The notes under the pieces: model-generated
What the model saw: the letters and a program-made list of their open reading frames with translations, nothing else
Told to the model about the DNA's origin: nothing
Databases searched by the model: none
In this document: positions 23,923 through 33,076 of the stretch, one piece after another
How the letters are laid out: the number at the start of each line of letters is the position of its first letter
How positions within the stretch are numbered: the first letter of the stretch is position 1
Source: Clostridia bacterium
GTDB taxonomy: Bacteria > Bacillota > Clostridia > Christensenellales > Borkfalkiaceae
Length of the DNA: 64,000 nt
Assembly: GCA_017467275.1 (NCBI GenBank)
Contig: JAFTSN010000001.1
Span: 248,001-312,000 of the forward strand
Reading direction: 5' to 3'
Position numbers and translations under genes: made by a program

Positions 23923-24829
23923 AATCTGCCATCATCTCTTCGGCGGAAACGTAATCCGCGACATAAATCTCCGAACCGACTTTGGAATTTTTAAAATACC
24001 CCGTCGCGCTCAGATTGATGGTGAGTCCCTTTAAAACACCCTCCTCCAAAGCCACGAATATCCGTTGCTTTTTAAAATGCAGCACTTCGGGCTTTATGAG
24101 CGCATACAACGCTAACGGATCGTGCAAGGTGATATCCGCCCCGCGCTTTTCGATCCACGTTTCAATCATTTTTTTTAGCTCGTTTCTCCAAGGAGAGCGG
24201 GCTTTTTCTCCGCTCAAGCAAAGAAATTCCTTCTGACGGGCATTATTAAGACGAACCTGTCTCGTCACGTCCGTGCCCACGGCGTAGACGGGTATCCCCG
24301 ACTCAAACACCGTCTTTGCCGCAATAGGATCGCTCAAAATGTTCCATTCGTGGCGGCCGTTGAAATAATCGCCGCCCATCAGCACGATTTTCGGGATTTT
24401 CTCCTTGAGCTCGGGATATTTTAAAATCACAGCCGCAATATTTGTCAAGGGTCCGATCGCAACGATCACTGTTTCGGGTTCTTGTGAAATTGTGCGAGCG
24501 ATGTAATCTAAAGCACTCTCGCCACCACAAAAATCCTCTTCATTATCCGCCTGAAACAACTCCGTTCCCGACATTGGAAGAAGAATGTCGCGCGCCCTTT
24601 TTTCGTCCGTGAGCGGATTTTCTCTCCCCGCATAAACGGGGACGCTCTTTCCCACAAGAGCTAAAAGCTTTTTCACGTTTTTTGCACGCAAAACGGTGTC
24701 GCGCAAAACGGTTGTAATCCCAACGATTTCGAGCTCCTCGCTCGCCGCCGCCAAAAGGAGCGTCAATGCGTCGTCTACATCGTCGCCGAGATCGGTATCG
24801 ATTAGAATTTTTGTTTTCTTTTCGTTCAT
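23894..24829 (-). CDS. Inosine/uridine-preferring nucleoside hydrolase
   Basis: This 311-residue enzyme hydrolyses the N-glycosidic bond of nucleosides to give base and ribose. The Ca2+-binding aspartate cluster is DTDLGDDVDDA (residues 11-21). IVAIGPLTNIAA and the block MGGDYFNGRHEWNILSDPIAA carry the other substrate and calcium residues, and DVTRQV and HDPLA are also present. There is no signal peptide, so it is cytoplasmic. It has its own promoter and converges on the AraC-type gene with overlapping 3' ends. It probably takes part in purine/pyrimidine salvage and need not belong to the sugar locus. Confidence 0.92.
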   Translation of the reverse strand: MNEKKTKILIDTDLGDDVDDALTLLLAAASEELEIVGITTVLRDTVLRAKNVKKLLALVGKSVPVYAGRENPLTDEKRARDILLPMSGTELFQADNEEDFCGGESALDYIARTISQEPETVIVAIGPLTNIAAVILKYPELKEKIPKIVLMGGDYFNGRHEWNILSDPIAAKTVFESGIPVYAVGTDVTRQVRLNNARQKEFLCLSGEKARSPWRNELKKMIETWIEKRGADITLHDPLALYALIKPEVLHFKKQRIFVALEEGVLKGLTINLSATGYFKNSKVGSEIYVADYVSAEEMMADFMSRLSTIS

Positions 24830-24859
24830 GATTCTATCCTCGAAAGCTATTTTATAGCG

Positions 24860-24889
24860 ATTTTATCACAAAGCGTAAGCGTTTGTCAA
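24860..24889 (-). promoter_or_regulatory. Promoter of the nucleoside hydrolase gene
   Basis: On the minus strand TTGACA (24884-24889) is followed, after 18 bp, by TAAAAT (24860-24865). Confidence 0.65.
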
Positions 24890-25053
24890 TATTCCCGCAC
24901 ACAAAAGACAAAAATTTCCTTGCAATACAGCACAAAAATCAAGATTTACCCCCTCCTCCAAGGAAAAATTATAGAATTTCTACAAAAAATAAAGCCTCTT
25001 ATGCACAAATTTGAAAAAATTTCCTTTTTTTTGGATTTTTTTCGTTTTACCCC

Positions 25054-25082
25054 TTGAAATTTGTGAAAAAGTATAATATAAT
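25054..25082 (+). promoter_or_regulatory. Promoter of the EF-G-like gene
   Basis: TTGAAA (25054-25059) and TATAAT (25077-25082) are 17 bp apart, with a 55-base leader and AAGGGAG before the start. Confidence 0.75.
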
Positions 25083-25137
25083 GGTTATAGTTATCAATCC
25101 CGATAGCACTATACGATTTTTAAGGGAGATCATGATT

Positions 25138-27201
25138 ATGAACATTACAGGTGAAAACATCCGCAACATTGCGGTCATCGGGCACAGCGGTGAGGGTAAA
25201 ACCTCCCTTTGCGAAGCGATGCTTTTCAACGGCGGCGCGACCGACCGTCTCGGCAAGGTTGCCGACGGCACTTCCACGCTTGATTTCGACGAGCTCGAAA
25301 AGGCGAGGAAAATGTCTATCAACCTTGCCGTTTCTCATTTAATGTGGAAAGGCGTGAAGATTAATCTTCTCGACTTGCCCGGCTTCTACGACTTCGAGGG
25401 CGAACGCCACGAAGGCTTAAGAGCGGCGGGCGGTGCGCTTCTTGTTATCGGCGCAAATGGCGTCCTCCCCATCGGCGCAGAGAGTGTCGTGGACTTCTGC
25501 TTGAAGCTCGGCAAACCGCTCATTATCTTTATCAATGGTATGGACAAGGAAAACGCCGACTATCTCGGCACGGTGCAGGCGCTCCGCAATAAATATGCAG
25601 GCAAGCTTGCCCCCATTCAAATCCCTATCATCGAAAACGGCAAGATGCAGGGCTACGTCAACGCCCTGAACGAAAAGGCATATCTCTTCAAGGAAAGCGG
25701 TCCGCAGGAAATCCCCATTCCCGAGGAACTCCTCGATCAGACCAAGACCATGCAGGAAAGCCTCATGGAAACGGCGGCGGAGAACGACGAGGTGCTTCTT
25801 GACAAATATTTCGAGAGCGGCGAGCTGACCCGCGAAGAGACCATTCACGGTATCCGTATCGGTATTGCGAGCGTGAACACCATTCCCGTCATGGCGGGCA
25901 GCGCGCTTCAAAACCGCGGCGTAATTAACCTGTTAAACGAGATCGTCACGTACATGCCCCAGGCAAACGAGCGTGTGAACACGCTTGCAGACGATCTTAC
26001 CGCCGATAAGGTCGTGAACGTTCTCCCCGACGCAGACGCGCCGTTTGCGGCACAGGTCTTTAAGACGGCAATCGACCCCTATTCGGGCAAAACCACCTAT
26101 TTGAAAATTTTCCGCGGCACGTTAAAGAGCGGTACGACCGTCTGGAACGCCAACAAAGGCGAGGAAGAAAGAATCGGTCAGGTCTACGTTTTGCGCGGTA
26201 AAAAAACGGAACCCGTCAGCGAGCTTTCGGCTGGCGATATCGGAGCGGTCGCCAAGCTCGGGATCACCGAAACAGGCGACACCCTCTGTGCGCCAGAAGC
26301 TAAGATCAAATTCCCGCCCATTCACTTCCCCAAGCCCACCCTCTTTATGGCGGTCGGCGCAGAGAAGAAGGGCGAGGAGGATAAGGTGTTCGCGTCCTTG
26401 AATAAGCTCTCTGAAGAGGACTATACTTTCACGGTTGAAAAGAATCTTGAAACGGGCGAAATTCTCATCGGCGGTCAGGGCGAAACGCAGATTGAATTGC
26501 TTGTCAAGCGCGCCAAGCTTCGATATGGCGTAGATATCCGCTTGACCGATCCCAAGATCGCCTATCGCGAGACCATTCGCGCCAAGACGGAAGCGGAGGG
26601 CAAGCATAAGAAGCAGACGGGCGGCAAGGGTCAGTACGGTCACTGTAAGATCCGCTTCGAGCCCTGCGAGGAAGAATTTGTGTTTGAAGAAGAGGTTGTT
26701 GGCGGCGCGGTACCCAAGTCCTATTTCCCCGCCGTGGAAAAGGGGCTTAGGGAATGTTTGCCCAACGGTCCCCTTGCAGGCTATCCCGTGACGGGTCTCA
26801 AAGCCGTTCTCTACGACGGCAGCTATCACGACGTGGACAGCTCGGAAATGGCGTTCAAATTGGCGGCAGCTCTCGCCTTTAAAGAGGGCCTTAAAAATGC
26901 AAAGCCCGTTCTCCTCGAACCCATCTACCGTTTGAAGATCGCCGTACCTGAAAGCTATTTGGGCGACGTCATGGGCGACGTGAATAAGCGCCGCGGCCGT
27001 ATCATGGGTACGACCACGGAGGGAGACGTCACAATCGTCACCGCGGAGATTCCGCAAGCGGAAATCCTCAAATATACGACGGAGCTCCGTTCGCTCACCC
27101 GCGGAAGCGGCAAATTCGTTTCTGAATTTATCGGCTACGAAGAAGCGCCTTTACAGGTCGCGGAAAAGGTTGCGGCAGAAGCGGCAGCCAAAAAAGAATA
27201 A
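25138..27201 (+). CDS. Elongation factor G-like GTPase (EF-G paralogue)
   Basis: This protein has 687 residues from the ATG at 25138 (GGGAG nine bases upstream; ATG 25132 is closer than usual). The order follows EF-G: G domain, domain II, and domains III-V with GGQGETQIELLVKRA and GHCKIRFEPCEE. The GTPase motifs are altered: P-loop GHSGEGKT (15-22), DLPGF (79-83) where classical EF-G has DTPGH, and NGMD (133-136) in place of NKxD. The loss of the catalytic His and the NKxD Lys marks it as an EF-G2-type paralogue rather than the main translocase. No ribosomal protein genes are adjacent. Its function in these lineages is not established. Confidence 0.88.
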   Translation: MNITGENIRNIAVIGHSGEGKTSLCEAMLFNGGATDRLGKVADGTSTLDFDELEKARKMSINLAVSHLMWKGVKINLLDLPGFYDFEGERHEGLRAAGGALLVIGANGVLPIGAESVVDFCLKLGKPLIIFINGMDKENADYLGTVQALRNKYAGKLAPIQIPIIENGKMQGYVNALNEKAYLFKESGPQEIPIPEELLDQTKTMQESLMETAAENDEVLLDKYFESGELTREETIHGIRIGIASVNTIPVMAGSALQNRGVINLLNEIVTYMPQANERVNTLADDLTADKVVNVLPDADAPFAAQVFKTAIDPYSGKTTYLKIFRGTLKSGTTVWNANKGEEERIGQVYVLRGKKTEPVSELSAGDIGAVAKLGITETGDTLCAPEAKIKFPPIHFPKPTLFMAVGAEKKGEEDKVFASLNKLSEEDYTFTVEKNLETGEILIGGQGETQIELLVKRAKLRYGVDIRLTDPKIAYRETIRAKTEAEGKHKKQTGGKGQYGHCKIRFEPCEEEFVFEEEVVGGAVPKSYFPAVEKGLRECLPNGPLAGYPVTGLKAVLYDGSYHDVDSSEMAFKLAAALAFKEGLKNAKPVLLEPIYRLKIAVPESYLGDVMGDVNKRRGRIMGTTTEGDVTIVTAEIPQAEILKYTTELRSLTRGSGKFVSEFIGYEEAPLQVAEKVAAEAAAKKE

Positions 27202-27223
27202 CTCCTATTTTTCCTCCTTATTA

Positions 27224-27245
27224 CCCCTCCCGTTTTCGGGAGGGG
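27224..27245 (+). terminator. Terminator of the EF-G-like gene
   Basis: Perfect 9-bp stem CCCCTCCCG-TTTT-CGGGAGGGG, followed by TTTCGTTT. Confidence 0.9.
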
Positions 27246-27314
27246 TTTCGTTTGCCCACTTTCTTGCATAACCGTAAAAAAACTGCTCATACTGTGTCTC
27301 GGAGGGAAAGAACC

Positions 27315-27536
27315 ATGAGAATTATCAATATCATCTCTTATATTCTCGTTCTGCTCGGCGCGTTGAATTGGGGCCTTTTTGGCTTCTTCGGCTTCAACCT
27401 CGTTTCTTACGTGTTCGCGGGCGCGAGAAGCGCGGGTTCGGTGATCGTCTACACCTTGATCGCTCTTGCGGCTATCTGGCTGATCATTTCGCCGTTTATC
27501 ACGCGCGGCAGACTCGTCATGGGCGAGGAGGACTAA
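27315..27536 (+). CDS. DUF378 family small membrane protein
   Basis: This protein has 73 residues from the ATG at 27315, chosen because GGAGGG lies 8 bases upstream; the frame runs back to 27252 without a ribosome site. Two transmembrane helices (ISYILVLLGALNWGLFGFF and VIVYTLIALAAIWLIISPF) and the LGALNWGL motif identify DUF378 (YuzA-like). The function is unknown; members are small inner-membrane proteins. A weak promoter (TTGCAT 27264-27269, CATACT 27288-27293) precedes it and a strong hairpin follows, so it is probably transcribed alone. Confidence 0.85.
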   Translation: MRIINIISYILVLLGALNWGLFGFFGFNLVSYVFAGARSAGSVIVYTLIALAAIWLIISPFITRGRLVMGEED

Positions 27537-27550
27537 CCGTCCTTTGCACA

Positions 27551-27590
27551 AAAAAATACGGGCTACCTTTTCGGGTAGTCCGTATTTTTT
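27551..27590. terminator. Bidirectional terminator
   Basis: A long stem runs from an A6 run through ATACGG and CTACC to GGTAG, CCGTA and T6, between the DUF378 gene and the converging valS. Confidence 0.95.
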
Positions 27591-27595
27591 ATTTT

Positions 27596-30232
27596 TTAAA
27601 GCTCCTTAAGCTGCGCAAGGCATTTTTCTTTCATGGCACGGTATTTATTCACCTTTTCCCGCTCGTCGTCAACAAGCTTTTTCGGCGCTTTGTTCACGAA
27701 GTTTTCGTTGGCAAGCTTGCCCTCGGCACGGGCGATCTCGCCGTCTAACCGCTCAAGCTCGGCAGTCAACCTAGCCTTTTCCTTTTCAATGTCGACAAGC
27801 TCGCCCAAAGGCACGTAGATCTGTGCAATCTCGGTGACCTGCGAAACCGTCTTTTCGCCCGCGTCCGCCGCACTGTCCACAAACTGAACGCGGCTCACGC
27901 CCGCAAGGCGCATCACGCAATCCTTGTTGAGTTGAATCAACCGCTTACTCTCGGTCACTACAAACAACTCCACCTTTTTTGCAGGCGGGCAATCCACCGC
28001 CTTTTTCATGGCGCGGACTGCCTTAATGATCTCCATAACGCCCTCGAACGCCTTGGCTTCCTTTTTATAGGACATTTTGGAATTGTATCTCGGGAAAGAC
28101 GCCGTCATGATACTGCCGCGCTTCTTCACGCCCGCCGTGAGCGGAAGATTTGCATAAATTTCCTCCGTAACGAACGGAATAAACGGATGCAACAGCTTCA
28201 ACGCATTTTCAAGCACAAAGCACAGCACCGCAAGCGCGCTTTGCTTTTTATCCTCGTCCTCGCCGTAGAGCGCGGGCTTGGAAAGCTCGATATACCAATC
28301 GCAGAAATCGTCCCAGACAAAGCTCATGGCAAGATCGCTCGCCACACCGAGCTCGTACTTATTGAGGTTGGTCGTCACCTCGCGGATACAGTTTTCAAGA
28401 TGGGAAATGATCCATTTATCCGCAGGAGACAATTTCACGCTTTCAATCGCAGGGATCTTATTCCCCTCCGCGTTCATAAACACAAAACGGGAGGCATTCC
28501 AAAGCTTGTTTATAAAGTTCCTCGAAGCTTCCACTTTTGCGTCCGAATATCTCGTGTCGTTCCCCGGCGCAACGCCCGTCAAAAGAGACAAACGCAAGGA
28601 GTCGGCACCGTATTTTTCGATGACGACCAAAGGATCGATTCCGTTTCCGAGCGATTTACTCATTTTTCTGCCCTGCTCGTCTCGGACGATGCCGTGAATG
28701 AGGACGTCGTGGAAAGGCACTTTCCCCGTATGCTCGATGCCCGAGAAAATCATACGCGACACCCAGAAGAAAATGATGTCATAGCCCGTCACAAGCACGT
28801 CGGTGGGATAGAAATATTTATAGTCCGCCGTCTCCTCGGGATAGCCCAAGGTCGAGAAAGGCCAAAGCGCCGACGAGAACCACGTGTCCAAAACGTCCTC
28901 GTCCTGCGTAAGATTCTTGCTTCCGCAATCGGGGCATTCCGTCGGATCCTCTTTCGTGCAGACGACCTTTCCGCAATCAGCGCAATACCAAACGGGAATC
29001 CGATGTCCCCACCAAAGCTGACGGGAAATACACCAATCACGGACGTTCTCCATCCAATTATAATAAATTTTCGAGAAGCGTTCGGGCACAAACTTCACAC
29101 GGTTTTTCATGACCGCATTGATCGCAGGGCGGGCAAGCGGCTCCATCTTGACGAACCACTGCTTGGAAACGATCGGCTCAACCGTCGAATGACAGCGATA
29201 GCAATGCCCGACGTTATGCACATGCGGCTCGATTTTCACAAGCACGCCCTGTTCCTTTAAATCGGCGATAATCTTCTTTCTCGCCTCATATCTATCGAGT
29301 CCCGCATATGCACCCGCCTTATCGTTCATTGTTCCGTCGTCGTTCATGACGCGAAGCACTTCCAAACGGTGTCTTTTCCCGACCTCGAAGTCGTTGGGAT
29401 CGTGCGCGGGCGTAATTTTAACGCAACCCGTACCGAATTCCTTATCCACGTAAGCGTCTGCCACCACGGGGATTTCCCGATCGGTTAAGGGCAATTTGAG
29501 CGTTTTGCCGACGAGATGGGTATACCGCTCGTCCTCGGGATTGACGGCAACGGCAGTGTCGCCGAGCATGGTCTCGGGGCGGGTGGTCGCCACGGTAACC
29601 CCCTCGCTCCCGTCCGCAGCGGGATATTTAAGATGCCAGAAGGAGCCCGCCTCCTCTGCGTACTCCACCTCCGCGTCCGATAACGCCGTCTTACAGCAAG
29701 GGCACCAGTTGATAATGCGGTCGCCCTGATAAATCAATCCTTTATTATAGAGGTTGACGAACACCTCACGGACTGCTTTCGAGCATTTTTCGTCCATAGT
29801 GAACGCCTGACGGGACCAATCGCAGGAAGTACCCATCTTGCGCTGTTGAAGCATAATGCGGTTGCCGTACTGCTCTTTCCACGCCCAAGCGCGTTTTAAA
29901 AAGCCGTCTCTGCCGAGATCTGCTTTGGTGACGCCCTCTTCTTTCATTTTTTCGACGATTTTCACCTCCGTCGCAATCGAAGCGTGATCGCAACCGGGCA
30001 ACCAAAGCGCGGCATAGCCCTGCATACGCTTAAAGCGAATGAGCGTATCCTGCAAGGTGGCGTCCATGGCGTGTCCCATATGAAGTTGACCCGTGATATT
30101 TGGCGGCGGCATCATAATGGTGAACGGCACCTTATTCTCGTCCACCTCCGCACGGAAAGCGCCGCTCTTTTCCCAGTCGGCGTAAATTCTGTCCTCAAAG
30201 TCTTTCGGGTTATACGTCTTTTGCATATCCAT
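27596..30232 (-). CDS. valS: Valine--tRNA ligase
   Basis: This 878-residue class I aminoacyl-tRNA synthetase charges tRNA-Val. It has the HIGH-type motif in [16 protein letters not shown], the KMSKS motif in [11 protein letters not shown], the editing CP1 block ([15 protein letters not shown]) and a C-terminal coiled-coil tRNA-binding arm ([21 protein letters not shown]). The length is normal. I prefer the ATG at 30232 with GAGGACGG upstream; the ATG at 30250 is possible. It has a perfect consensus promoter. There is no room for a full T-box leader in the 60 or so bases between promoter and start, so it is probably not T-box controlled, unlike many Firmicute synthetases. Confidence 0.97.
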   Translation of the reverse strand: MDMQKTYNPKDFEDRIYADWEKSGAFRAEVDENKVPFTIMMPPPNITGQLHMGHAMDATLQDTLIRFKRMQGYAALWLPGCDHASIATEVKIVEKMKEEGVTKADLGRDGFLKRAWAWKEQYGNRIMLQQRKMGTSCDWSRQAFTMDEKCSKAVREVFVNLYNKGLIYQGDRIINWCPCCKTALSDAEVEYAEEAGSFWHLKYPAADGSEGVTVATTRPETMLGDTAVAVNPEDERYTHLVGKTLKLPLTDREIPVVADAYVDKEFGTGCVKITPAHDPNDFEVGKRHRLEVLRVMNDDGTMNDKAGAYAGLDRYEARKKIIADLKEQGVLVKIEPHVHNVGHCYRCHSTVEPIVSKQWFVKMEPLARPAINAVMKNRVKFVPERFSKIYYNWMENVRDWCISRQLWWGHRIPVWYCADCGKVVCTKEDPTECPDCGSKNLTQDEDVLDTWFSSALWPFSTLGYPEETADYKYFYPTDVLVTGYDIIFFWVSRMIFSGIEHTGKVPFHDVLIHGIVRDEQGRKMSKSLGNGIDPLVVIEKYGADSLRLSLLTGVAPGNDTRYSDAKVEASRNFINKLWNASRFVFMNAEGNKIPAIESVKLSPADKWIISHLENCIREVTTNLNKYELGVASDLAMSFVWDDFCDWYIELSKPALYGEDEDKKQSALAVLCFVLENALKLLHPFIPFVTEEIYANLPLTAGVKKRGSIMTASFPRYNSKMSYKKEAKAFEGVMEIIKAVRAMKKAVDCPPAKKVELFVVTESKRLIQLNKDCVMRLAGVSRVQFVDSAADAGEKTVSQVTEIAQIYVPLGELVDIEKEKARLTAELERLDGEIARAEGKLANENFVNKAPKKLVDDEREKVNKYRAMKEKCLAQLKEL

Positions 30233-30290
30233 AGTTTTTTCCGTCCTCATTTCGGAATTTTTTATACTTTTTTAAACGCGATACTTTTCC

Positions 30291-30319
30291 ATTATACCCC
30301 TTTTTTTGTGCGTTGTCAA
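30291..30319 (-). promoter_or_regulatory. Perfect-consensus promoter of valS
   Basis: TTGACA (30314-30319), 17 bp, TATAAT (30291-30296) on the minus strand. Confidence 0.9.
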
Positions 30320-30342
30320 TTATTAACGGCTCGACATATAAT
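30313..30342 (+). promoter_or_regulatory. Promoter of the SsuA-like transport genes
   Basis: TTGTCA (30313-30318), 18 bp, TATAAT (30337-30342). Its -35 lies on the same bases as the valS -35 on the other strand, so the two promoters should compete for polymerase. Confidence 0.7.
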
Positions 30343-30394
30343 ATATTATTCTGAATTTTCATCTATTTTTCGATAGATTTTAAGGAGTTTTACC

Positions 30395-31402
30395 ATGAAA
30401 AAGTTCCCTCTTATCGCACTTTCCCTCTGTTTTGCTCTACTTCCCCTCTCCGCTTGTAAAAAAGAGGACGGGGACGGACTCAAAACCGTGAAAATCAATG
30501 AAGTGACCCACACAATATTCTACGCGCCCTTATATCTTGCCGATTCCCTCGGCTATTTTAAGGACGAAGGCTTAAAAATTGAGCTTACCAACGGCGGCGG
30601 TGCCGACAACGTTATGGCGGCGGTGCTCTCGGGCGACGCGGACATCGGTTTCTGCGGTCCCGAAGCCGCGCTTTACGTTGCAATCGGCGGCTCCTCCGAC
30701 GTGCCTGAGGTGTTCGGACAGCTCACCAAGCGCGACGGCTCTTTCCTTGTTTCGAGAAAGGACGAACCCGACTTTAAATGGACGGACTTAAAAGGCTCGG
30801 AGATCCTCGCAGGCAGAAAGGGCGGCGTTCCCGCCATGACTTTTGAATATGTACTTAACAACAATAATCTTTTCGACAAGACCGATCTGACCCTCAATTT
30901 CGACGTTGCGTTCAACCTTATGACGAGCGCGTTCGAGGCGGGCACTGCCGACTATTGCACCATGTTTGAGCCCGTTGCCAGCGAATATGAAGCGGCGGGC
31001 AAAGGCTACGTCGTCGCCTCGGTGGGCGAAGCTTCGGGCGAGGTGCCGTACACCTGCTTTATGGCGAAGCGCTCGTGGCTGAAAAAGCACGGCGAAAAAG
31101 CGGACGGTCTCCTTCGCGCCGTGACGAAAGCGATCAAATATATCAACGATCACTCTGCCGATACGGTTGCGCCTTATCTCACGGCATATTTCGAGTCCAC
31201 CTCCGTCCAATCCCTCGCGACCGCCGTCCAAAGCTATAAGGGCATCGACGCATGGGTCACAAACATGGCGATGACCGAGGATAGCTTCTCACGCCTGCAG
31301 GATATCATTGACAACGCGGGCGAGCTTGAACGCCGCGTCGGCTTTAATGAGCTCATCGAAACCACGCGCGCGCAAAACGCCTATAACGCCGTATACGGAT
31401 AA
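30395..31402 (+). CDS. NMT1/SsuA-type ABC transporter substrate-binding lipoprotein
   Basis: This 335-residue lipoprotein has a signal peptide ending LPLSA-C21. The fold blocks are those of the NMT1/TauA/SsuA class: FYAPLYLADSLGYFKDEGLKIEL, VLSGDADIGFCGPEA and DLKGSEILAGRKGGVPAMTFEY. The class binds sulfonates, nitrate, thiamine precursors or other small organic ions. Nothing in the neighbourhood (no monooxygenase or thi gene) shows which. It is the first gene of a three-gene importer. A strong hairpin follows, so it should be made in excess over the ATPase and permease. Confidence 0.88.
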   Translation: MKKFPLIALSLCFALLPLSACKKEDGDGLKTVKINEVTHTIFYAPLYLADSLGYFKDEGLKIELTNGGGADNVMAAVLSGDADIGFCGPEAALYVAIGGSSDVPEVFGQLTKRDGSFLVSRKDEPDFKWTDLKGSEILAGRKGGVPAMTFEYVLNNNNLFDKTDLTLNFDVAFNLMTSAFEAGTADYCTMFEPVASEYEAAGKGYVVASVGEASGEVPYTCFMAKRSWLKKHGEKADGLLRAVTKAIKYINDHSADTVAPYLTAYFESTSVQSLATAVQSYKGIDAWVTNMAMTEDSFSRLQDIIDNAGELERRVGFNELIETTRAQNAYNAVYG

Positions 31403-31420
31403 CACACTATACCCAAAATC

Positions 31421-31451
31421 CATCTCATACCTGCCATACAGGTATGAGATG
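31421..31451 (+). terminator. Intercistronic hairpin after the binding-protein gene
   Basis: A perfect 13-bp stem, CATCTCATACCTG-CCATA-CAGGTATGAGATG, is followed by GGATTTTTA. It is typical of leaky terminators or 3' protecting stems that raise binding-protein mRNA. Confidence 0.75.
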
Positions 31452-31479
31452 AACGGATTTTTAACGAAGGTCAATACTT

Positions 31480-32214
31480 ATGAAAGAAGTTTTACGATTT
31501 GAAAACGTTTGTATGAACTATCACACGCGCCAAGGAGAAACCGTCGCCGTAAAGGATCTAAATTTTTCCGTCTCCGAGGGGGAATTCGTGGCAATCATCG
31601 GTCCCTCGGGCTGCGGAAAAACCACGGTCTTATCCCTCGCCGCAGGGCTCTTAAAACCCACCCACGGAAAGGTTGAGTCATTCGGCGCTTCTTTTGGTTA
31701 TATGCTGCAAAAAGACGAGCTCTTTCCTTGGCGTACTATTGAAAAAAATATCTGTTTGCCCCTCGAGATCAAGCGGATCAACACCCCCGAAAACCGCGCT
31801 CGCGCCTTTGCCCTCGCGGAAAAATACGGCTTAAAGGACTTTCTCAAAAGCTATCCTTCTTCGCTCTCGGGCGGTATGCGTCAACGCGCCGCTCTTATCC
31901 GCACGCTCGCAATCGACCCCGATCTTCTCTTACTCGACGAGCCCTTTTCCGCGCTCGATTATCAGACGCGGCTCAACGTCTGCGACGACGTGTATAAGAT
32001 CATTCGCAGCGAGAAAAAAACGGCGCTTCTCATCACGCACGACATAAGCGAGGCGGTCTCCGTCGCCGACAAAATCTTCGTCCTTACCAAACGCCCTGCG
32101 AGCCTCTTAAGCGCGCACACCCTCGACTTCCCCGACGGAGAGCCGTTAAAAAGGCGGGAAAACAAGCTGTTTTCCCATTGGTTTGAACGCTTATGGAAGG
32201 AGTTAAACGCATGA
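31480..32214 (+). CDS. ABC transporter ATP-binding protein (SsuB/TauB type)
   Basis: This 244-residue ATPase has Walker A GPSGCGKTT (residues 44-52), Q-loop region MLQKDELFPWRTI, signature [11 protein letters not shown], Walker B LLLLDEPFSALD and switch His in LLITHDISEA. It powers the importer whose binding protein precedes and whose permease follows. Its stop overlaps the permease ATG (ATGA), so the two are translationally coupled. Confidence 0.95.
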   Translation: MKEVLRFENVCMNYHTRQGETVAVKDLNFSVSEGEFVAIIGPSGCGKTTVLSLAAGLLKPTHGKVESFGASFGYMLQKDELFPWRTIEKNICLPLEIKRINTPENRARAFALAEKYGLKDFLKSYPSSLSGGMRQRAALIRTLAIDPDLLLLDEPFSALDYQTRLNVCDDVYKIIRSEKKTALLITHDISEAVSVADKIFVLTKRPASLLSAHTLDFPDGEPLKRRENKLFSHWFERLWKELNA

Positions 32215-33020
32215 AAAACAAGACCGTCTATTCCCAAGAACATCTTTTGTATCTCAAAAAAACAAAGCGCAGGAATCTTTTCGTGTTCCTCGCCCGATTT
32301 GCCGTTTTTGGTCTGCTTCTCGCCGTCTGGGAGCTTGCGGCGAGCCTCGAATGGGTCAACCCGTTCATTACGAGCTCCCCCTCGAGAATCGGAAAAACGC
32401 TCGCCGACCTCTACAAAAGCGGCAGTCTTTTCCACCACGTTGGAATCACGCTCGGTGAAACCCTCTTGGGCTTCTTTATTGCGGTTGCCGCGGGATATCT
32501 TATCGCGCTACTCTTATGGTGGAGCGAAATTTTCCGCCGCGTCTCCGAGCCCTACTTTGTTATTTTAAATGCCCTGCCCAAAATCGCGCTCGGCCCGCTG
32601 ATCATTATTTGGTTTGGCACGGGCAGTAAGGCGATCGTGTCCATGACCGTCCTCGTCGGGCTGATCGTTGCCATTCTTAATATGCTCGGCGGCTTTATGG
32701 CGACGGACGAAAACAAGCTTCTTCTTTTAAAATCCATGGGCGCAAGCAAATTACAAATTCTTTTAAAGCTCGTCGTGCCCTCCTCCCTGCCTGCACTCAT
32801 TTCCATGCTCAAGATCAGCGTGGGTATGGCTTGGATCGGCTCGATCATGGGCGAATACATTGTCTCAAAAGCGGGAATCGGGTATCTGATCGTCTACGGC
32901 GGTCAGGTGTTCAAGCTCGATCTCGTTATGGCTTCGGTGTTCGTTTTATGCGTGCTCGCGGCAGGCATGTACGCAATCGTCGCACTGATCGAGAAGCTCG
33001 TTATCAAAAACGAAAAGTAA
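32211..33020 (+). CDS. ABC transporter permease (SsuC/TauC type)
   Basis: This 269-residue inner-membrane permease starts at the ATG at 32211, which overlaps the previous stop by four bases and has GGAAGGAG upstream. It has six or so hydrophobic spans. The coupling loop is LLLKSMGASKLQILLKLVVPSSLP, typical of BPD_transp_1 family permeases for nitrate, sulfonate or thiamine-precursor uptake. GMAWIGSIMGEYI near residue 207 is a family marker. Confidence 0.93.
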   Translation: MKNKTVYSQEHLLYLKKTKRRNLFVFLARFAVFGLLLAVWELAASLEWVNPFITSSPSRIGKTLADLYKSGSLFHHVGITLGETLLGFFIAVAAGYLIALLLWWSEIFRRVSEPYFVILNALPKIALGPLIIIWFGTGSKAIVSMTVLVGLIVAILNMLGGFMATDENKLLLLKSMGASKLQILLKLVVPSSLPALISMLKISVGMAWIGSIMGEYIVSKAGIGYLIVYGGQVFKLDLVMASVFVLCVLAAGMYAIVALIEKLVIKNEK

Positions 33021-33075
33021 AAGGACAAGAAAAACGCCTTTCCCAAAAAACAGGGAAGGGCGTTTTTGTCCTTTT
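33019..33075. terminator. Strong bidirectional terminator
   Basis: The outer arms AAAAGGAC / GTCCTTTT enclose AAAACGCC-TTTCCC / GGGAAGGGCGTTTT, between the SsuC-like gene and the converging MacB-like gene. Confidence 0.9.
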
Positions 33076-33076
33076 T

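Larger units (their letters stand above)
24830..25137. other. 308-base divergent intergenic region
   Basis: It holds the nucleoside hydrolase promoter on the left and the EF-G-like promoter on the right. The 160 bases between are AT-rich with A and T runs. I see no gene or strong hairpin in them. Confidence 0.6.

Noticed and set aside
24866..24890. Catabolite-responsive (cre) site in the nucleoside hydrolase promoter
   Set aside because: AACGCTTACGC looks loosely similar but lacks the dyad symmetry of cre sites.
30233..30394. T-box leader for valS
   Set aside because: The distance from promoter to start is too short for the T-box stems and no specifier or T-box sequence is visible.
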